A stretch of DNA of 10,879 nucleotides from the NCBI GenBank assembly GCA_002307245.1, contig DBTW01000175.1, positions 2,562 to 13,440 on the forward strand, written 5' to 3'. Source of the DNA: Spirochaetaceae bacterium UBA1306. Its GTDB lineage: Bacteria > Spirochaetota > Spirochaetia > Treponematales > Rectinemataceae. Position numbers and translations under genes: made by a program. Positions 7,941-10,879 of the stretch are shown here, piece after piece. The notes beneath the pieces are model-generated. The model saw only the letters and a list, made by a program, of their open reading frames with translations. It was not told the origin of the DNA and did not search any database. Positions within the stretch are counted from its first letter, which is position 1, and each line of letters begins with the position of its first letter.

Positions 7941-7957
7941 GACCGCGGAACGCGGTC
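7941..7957. repeat. Compact GC hairpin, REP-like
   Basis: GACCGCG and CGCGGTC form a perfect 7-bp stem around the 3-nt loop GAA. Weaker outer pairing (TAT and CG on the left against CG and ATA on the right) could extend the structure over about 7933-7966. There is no poly-T tract after it on either strand. It sits 38 nt after the stop of the outer-membrane gene and could help end that transcript or protect its 3' end. The shape also fits a repetitive extragenic palindrome, which cannot be tested from a single copy. Confidence 0.55.
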
Positions 7958-7981
7958 CCTACGATAAATTTCCTCGCAGTC

Positions 7982-8029
7982 AGGCCGCCCCTTATCGCCT
8001 AAAAGGAATTTCGCGATAAGGGGCGGCCT
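7982..8029. terminator. Perfect 17-bp inverted repeat between convergent genes
   Basis: The left arm AGGCCGCCCCTTATCGC (7982-7998) is the exact reverse complement of 8013-8029, with a 14-nt loop at 7999-8012. The right arm is coding sequence for the last residues of the GerMN protein, and the loop carries its TAG stop. The position between convergent genes fits a bidirectional transcription end. Neither strand has a U-tract after the stem, so it is not a canonical intrinsic terminator. The remaining bases of the 7903-7998 gap hold no gene. Confidence 0.6.
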
Positions 8030-8847
8030 ATATAGACGCCCTCGCCGCCCAGGTAGTCGTGCGTCTCGCCTTCGATGAGGATCTGCACGTCCTGCACCGT
8101 GGGGAAGGCCGTGGCCGTGTACACGATCTGCTTGAGCTGCCCGGCGTAGCCCTCGATGCCGTAATGGTTGTACATGAAGGCCTCGCTGAAATTGAGGACG
8201 GCCGTGGAGCCTCGGACCTGGGCGGAAAGGAGCTTCGTGCCCTGGGGCACGAGCGAGATGAGCTTCTTGCGGATCTCGGACTCGCTGGGTCCCTTGAGCA
8301 AGGCGCCCAAGGAATCGAGGAGGGGCGAGTCCGAGGCGGGGATCTGCCGCTTGACTTCCTGCCGCACGATGACCCCGTCGTCGTCGATCCTGACGAAATA
8401 GAGGGAGGCCGAGCGGCTGCGCGCGGGCTGGGCCTGGGCCGGCGCGGAGGCCTTGGGCGCCGGCGCGGAGGCCTTGGGCGCCGGCGAGATGGGCGCGGCC
8501 GCCTTGGGGCTCGAGGCGAGGGGAGCTTCCGCGTCATCCGCCGCCTTGGTAGCGGCGGGCGCCTTCGGCTCGGCCTTGGGCGCCGTCGGCTTGGCGTCCG
8601 GCGAGGGCTTGGGCGCGGCGGGCAGGGCGGGCGCGACGCTCGGGGCCGAAGGGCTCGTCGCCGAGGGCGCCTTGTCCGCGCCGGTCTGGGTCTTCACGAT
8701 CTCATGGAAATTGGTGCGCGAGAGGGTCGCCTGGATCTTGCCCCAATTGAGCGCGAAGACGAAGAGGACGATGACGATCGCCGAGAGCCAAAAGACGGTT
8801 CCAGCGTTGGATCCTGAGTTTCTATCGTTGCGCTTCCTGGCGGCCAT
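7999..8847 (-). CDS. Membrane-anchored GerMN-domain protein
   Basis: The product is 282 residues: a basic N-terminus (MAARKRN), one membrane segment at about 15-35, then a long linker and a C-terminal domain. The linker, at about 57-147, is rich in Ala, Pro, Lys and Ser. The domain at 148-282 matches the GerMN fold by its pattern: SLYFVRIDDDG, LLDSLGALLKGPSESE, GTKLLSAQVRGSTAVLNFSEAF, QLKQIVYTATAFPTVQDVQILIEG. GerMN domains are known from spore-germination GerM and from LpqB-type proteins. In non-sporulating bacteria their role is not settled, though cell-envelope binding is often proposed. The topology suggests an inner-membrane anchor with the domain carried into the periplasm on a flexible stalk. 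The ATG at 8847 has no clear ribosome site, and an in-frame TGA lies 6 nt upstream, so no earlier start is possible. It follows the phosphoesterase by 33 nt but has its own promoter. Confidence 0.88.
   Translation of the reverse strand: MAARKRNDRNSGSNAGTVFWLSAIVIVLFVFALNWGKIQATLSRTNFHEIVKTQTGADKAPSATSPSAPSVAPALPAAPKPSPDAKPTAPKAEPKAPAATKAADDAEAPLASSPKAAAPISPAPKASAPAPKASAPAQAQPARSRSASLYFVRIDDDGVIVRQEVKRQIPASDSPLLDSLGALLKGPSESEIRKKLISLVPQGTKLLSAQVRGSTAVLNFSEAFMYNHYGIEGYAGQLKQIVYTATAFPTVQDVQILIEGETHDYLGGEGVYIGRPLSRNSF
8441..8482 (-). repeat. 21-bp tandem duplication in the GerMN linker
   Basis: Two exact head-to-tail copies of a 21-bp unit occupy 8441-8461 and 8462-8482. They are in frame and encode the heptad PKASAPA twice within the Ala/Pro stalk. 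Exact nucleotide identity points to a recent slippage event. The number of units may vary between strains and change stalk length by 7 residues per unit. Confidence 0.85.
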
Positions 8848-8855
8848 ATCGTTTC

Positions 8856-8884
8856 ATGATAAGAATCGGTCGATTCCTGGTCAA
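8856..8884 (-). promoter_or_regulatory. Strong candidate promoter of the GerMN gene, giving a near-leaderless mRNA
   Basis: On the minus strand TTGACC (8884-8879) and TATCAT (8861-8856) are separated by exactly 17 nt. Each is five of six to the sigma70 consensus. The predicted +1 is near 8849, only about two bases before the ATG at 8847. The -35 box includes the TGA stop of the phosphoesterase gene. This explains why the GerMN start lacks a Shine-Dalgarno site. Confidence 0.6.
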
Positions 8885-9873
8885 TCGTCAGCGGCAAGCG
8901 GAATCTCGCGGATGTCCCGCTCGGGATCGGGATCCCGGCCGGGCTCGAGGAAGGCGACGCGAAGCGAGCCCGGGTCGTGGAACTGGACCAATCGGCCATG
9001 GGCGCGCAGGGAGTAGCGGCCGCTCACGGGCCTATGGCCGGCGAACCAGAGGACTCCCGGCGCGAGGGCCGGGCCGAAAAGGGCCTCTATGCTCCGCTCC
9101 ACCGAGCCCTCCTCCGCCCCGTCGTTGGGCGTCCAGATGAGGGCCTCGACGACCTCGGGCCGCGAGCGGCACTCGACGAGGTCACGGGCCGAGAGGGCGA
9201 AGGCGGGCTCGCCGTGGCTCGCGACGAAGCGGGGACCCTTCGCCAGCAGGGGCAGGGCCAGCTCGAAGGCCCGATACGAAGAGAGGAGCCCTTCGCCGTA
9301 GGTATCCATGAACCATGAGGCGGTCATCTCACCTTCGACCGCAAACTTGTAGAAGGAATGGTCGCCGCGGCCTTCCTCGTCGGTCACGTTGTCGTGGTTG
9401 CCCTTGAGGAAATGGAAGAGGCCGGGATAGGCGGCCTTGGATCGGAGGACGATGCGCGCCGTCCTGAGCGCGAGGGACATCTCCAGGTCCATCGATTCGC
9501 GCGTGGCCCAGCCCGAAGAGTACTCGTCGTAGGCGCGCATCCAGCGCTCGCGGGCGCCGCCCGACTCGGTATGGAACAGGTCGCCCAGGCAGACGAGGCT
9601 GGCCTCGCCCGCGGCCAGGAGCTCCTCAAGCCTCGCCCCTTTTCCGCGCGGCCTCCAGCCGAGAACCCGCTCCAAAAAGGCGGGACGGGCGTGAAGGTCG
9701 GGCACGAGGGCGGCGGGAAGCTCCGGCAGGATGAGGAGCCCGCCCGGCCTGCCGCTAGAGTCGCGGGGACGGAGCCCGGGCGGCTCGGCCTCGAGCGCGG
9801 CCCTCGCCGCCTCGACGAGGGCGGAGAGCTCGGGCCTTCCGGGAAGGGCCCGATCCGCCGGCCTCCGATGCAC
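8881..9873 (-). CDS. Calcineurin-like metallophosphoesterase
   Basis: The product is 330 residues with the ordered metal-binding motifs of the calcineurin-like superfamily: PDLHAR (D59, H61), LGDLFH (G97, D98), KGNHDN (N159, H160, D161), ASHGE (H220) and AGHRP (G279, H280). All expected metal ligands are present, so it is probably an active two-metal hydrolase. A helical insert of about 55 residues lies between the second and third motifs. The substrate cannot be told from the sequence. No signal peptide or membrane segment is seen, so it is probably cytoplasmic. The start is GTG at 9873. AGGGGG overlaps the end of the TPR stop codon and lies 5 nt before it, suggesting coupled translation with the TPR gene 9 nt upstream. 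The 60-residue N-terminal extension before the first motif is Arg/Pro-rich and weakly constrained, so the true start could be slightly later. Confidence 0.9.
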   Translation of the reverse strand: MHRRPADRALPGRPELSALVEAARAALEAEPPGLRPRDSSGRPGGLLILPELPAALVPDLHARPAFLERVLGWRPRGKGARLEELLAAGEASLVCLGDLFHTESGGARERWMRAYDEYSSGWATRESMDLEMSLALRTARIVLRSKAAYPGLFHFLKGNHDNVTDEEGRGDHSFYKFAVEGEMTASWFMDTYGEGLLSSYRAFELALPLLAKGPRFVASHGEPAFALSARDLVECRSRPEVVEALIWTPNDGAEEGSVERSIEALFGPALAPGVLWFAGHRPVSGRYSLRAHGRLVQFHDPGSLRVAFLEPGRDPDPERDIREIPLAADD

Positions 9874-9882
9874 GGCCGCCCC

Positions 9883-10879
9883 CTAGTCCGCCGTCTCGAG
9901 GCGCTCGAGCCAGTCCTTGGCCGCGGGGTCCTCGGGGTCTATCTCGAGGGCGGCGCGGAAGAAGCCAGCCGCCTCGCTCGCCTTATCCTGCCTCACGGCG
10001 ATCGCGCCGAGATTGACGATGACCTTCACGTTCTCGGGCTCGGCGCGCAGCGCCCGCTCGAGAGCCTTGCGGGCCTCGCCGACCCGCCCCAGCTCGAGGA
10101 GGCAGATCGAGAGCTCGTTGAGGGTGTCGACGCCCTCGGCGCCCAGGGCGAGGGCCTTCTCGAAGGCGGTGCGCCCCTCCTCCCATCGCCCGAGCCTGCG
10201 GTTCGCCCAGCCGACGAGGAACCAGCCGTTCCAGACCTCGGGATGCCTCTCGATGAATTCCTCGGCCTTCGCGAGGCCCTTCTCCTCCTCGCCCAGGCGG
10301 ATGAAGTCGAAGGACTCCTTGAACACGTTATCGAGATAGCCCTGCTCCCCCAACTTCTCGAGGACTTCCTTGGCGCGGGCCTTCTTGTCCTCGTCGTCGG
10401 CGATCTTCACGTAGGTCTCGAGGAGGGAGGCTGCGCGCTCGAAGTTGCGCCTGCGCATGAAAAAGAAGGCGGCGTTGAAGAAGGCCGGAGGGAAGGGAGG
10501 CTCGAGGGCCAGGAGGCGCTTGTAGGCGTCGAAGGCCCGTTCGTCCATCTCCTCGGCGAGCGCCTCGCGCTCGGACTGGGCGTAGAGCTCGGCCCGGTCC
10601 TCGCAGAGGATGGCCAGGTCGAGGAGGGGCTCGGGCGCCTCAGGGTAGAGCCCCGCGAGGGCGAGGAAGATCTCCTCCGCTATCTCCCAGTCCTTGTTGC
10701 GGGCCTTCGCGATGCCGGCCTCGGAGAGCTCGGCCAGGATGCTCGGCTTCACCGCCTTCACGAAGGCGCGGTAGTAGTCGGCGTGCTCGTGACCGGGCCT
10801 CCAGGCGAGGAGCCTGAGCATGCCCGCGACGAGGGCCTCGGGAGTGATGGCGCGCGGGTCGAAGGCATCGGCCGCGGGG
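9883..10879 (-). CDS. Tetratricopeptide-repeat protein, 5' end outside window
   Basis: The frame stays open to the right edge. The 19 codons before the first internal ATG (10821) read as normal coding sequence (FDPRAITPEALVAG), so that ATG is internal and the start lies beyond the window. The visible part is 331 residues and largely helical. Clear TPR units lie in the C-terminal half: one around WNGWFLVGWANRRLGRWEEG with FEKALALG, one around LNELSICLLELGRVGEA with LERALRAEPEN, and one around VNLGAIAVRQDKASEA with FRAALEIDPED. An earlier segment, KDWEIAEEIFLALAGLYPEAPE, looks like a further repeat. No membrane segment is visible. TPR proteins act as binding scaffolds, and the partner here is unknown. 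The phosphoesterase begins 9 nt downstream, so the two are probably co-translated and may act together. Confidence 0.9.
   Translation of the reverse strand, partial: PAADAFDPRAITPEALVAGMLRLLAWRPGHEHADYYRAFVKAVKPSILAELSEAGIAKARNKDWEIAEEIFLALAGLYPEAPEPLLDLAILCEDRAELYAQSEREALAEEMDERAFDAYKRLLALEPPFPPAFFNAAFFFMRRRNFERAASLLETYVKIADDEDKKARAKEVLEKLGEQGYLDNVFKESFDFIRLGEEEKGLAKAEEFIERHPEVWNGWFLVGWANRRLGRWEEGRTAFEKALALGAEGVDTLNELSICLLELGRVGEARKALERALRAEPENVKVIVNLGAIAVRQDKASEAAGFFRAALEIDPEDPAAKDWLERLETAD

Larger units (their letters stand above)
7903..8032. repeat. 34-bp imperfect direct repeat, copies at 7903-7936 and 7999-8032
   Basis: The two copies align without gaps at 25 of 34 positions. Their first 9 bases (CTAAAAGGA) and last 8 bases (GGCCTATA) are identical. 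The right copy is the 3' end of the GerMN gene, including its stop codon. On the minus strand the left copy would read IGHLESPGSF then stop, against IGRPLSRNSF then stop in the real gene. The spacing between copies is 96 bp. This could be a duplicated or displaced gene end, or an insertion that left GGCCTATA as a direct repeat. Confidence 0.6.

Noticed and set aside
8059..8817. Plus-strand open frames opposite the GerMN gene
   Set aside because: They are Arg/Gly-rich antisense reads of the Ala/Pro linker with no start signal or motif.
10819..10821. ATG at 10821 as the start of the TPR gene
   Set aside because: The frame is open upstream to the window edge with normal coding composition, so the gene is 5'-truncated by the window.

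Overview
This window is GC-rich bacterial chromosome with long coding tracts and very short gaps. The diderm-style lipoprotein and beta-barrel pair, the GerMN-domain membrane protein beside a TPR protein and a phosphoesterase, and the split GcvPA/GcvPB glycine decarboxylase together suggest a GC-rich spirochaete (Spirochaetota, free-living or sediment type). That assignment is inference from gene style; there is no rRNA or marker gene to confirm it.

Positions 1-4162 (minus strand) hold the glycine cleavage operon in the order gcvT, gcvH, gcvPA, gcvPB. gcvPB runs off the left edge. Spacing is tight: 25 nt, then 3 nt, then a 4-nt ATGA overlap, with good Shine-Dalgarno sites before each gene. 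T, H and both P subunits are present with their key residues. The L protein (lipoamide dehydrogenase) is not in the window. Together these enzymes degrade glycine to CO2, ammonia and 5,10-methylene-tetrahydrofolate, with NADH made through the L protein.

Positions 4163-4330 are a 168-bp divergent promoter region. Positions 4331-7902 (plus strand) hold a two-gene unit: an 870-residue lipoprotein with two carboxypeptidase-regulatory-like domains, a YfaP/DUF2135-like segment and a large beta-rich C-terminal half, then a 314-residue exported protein that looks like a small outer-membrane beta-barrel. The genes are 14 nt apart and are probably made together. Their function is unknown, and they are the least described part of the window.

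Positions 7903-7998 separate this unit from a convergent minus-strand group. This short region is dense in repeats. It has a perfect 17-bp inverted repeat that reaches into the 3' end of the GerMN gene, a compact GC hairpin, and a 34-bp imperfect direct copy of the GerMN 3' end.

Positions 7999-10879 (minus strand) hold a TPR protein (5' end outside the window), a calcineurin-like phosphoesterase and a GerMN-domain membrane protein, in transcription order. The GerMN gene has its own strong-looking promoter. Its -35 box contains the phosphoesterase stop codon, and its predicted transcript would start almost at the ATG.

No RNA genes, insertion sequences, CRISPR arrays or phage genes were seen. 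Much of the window is ordinary housekeeping sequence. The points that merit a second look are the lipoprotein/barrel pair and the repeat cluster around 7903-8032.
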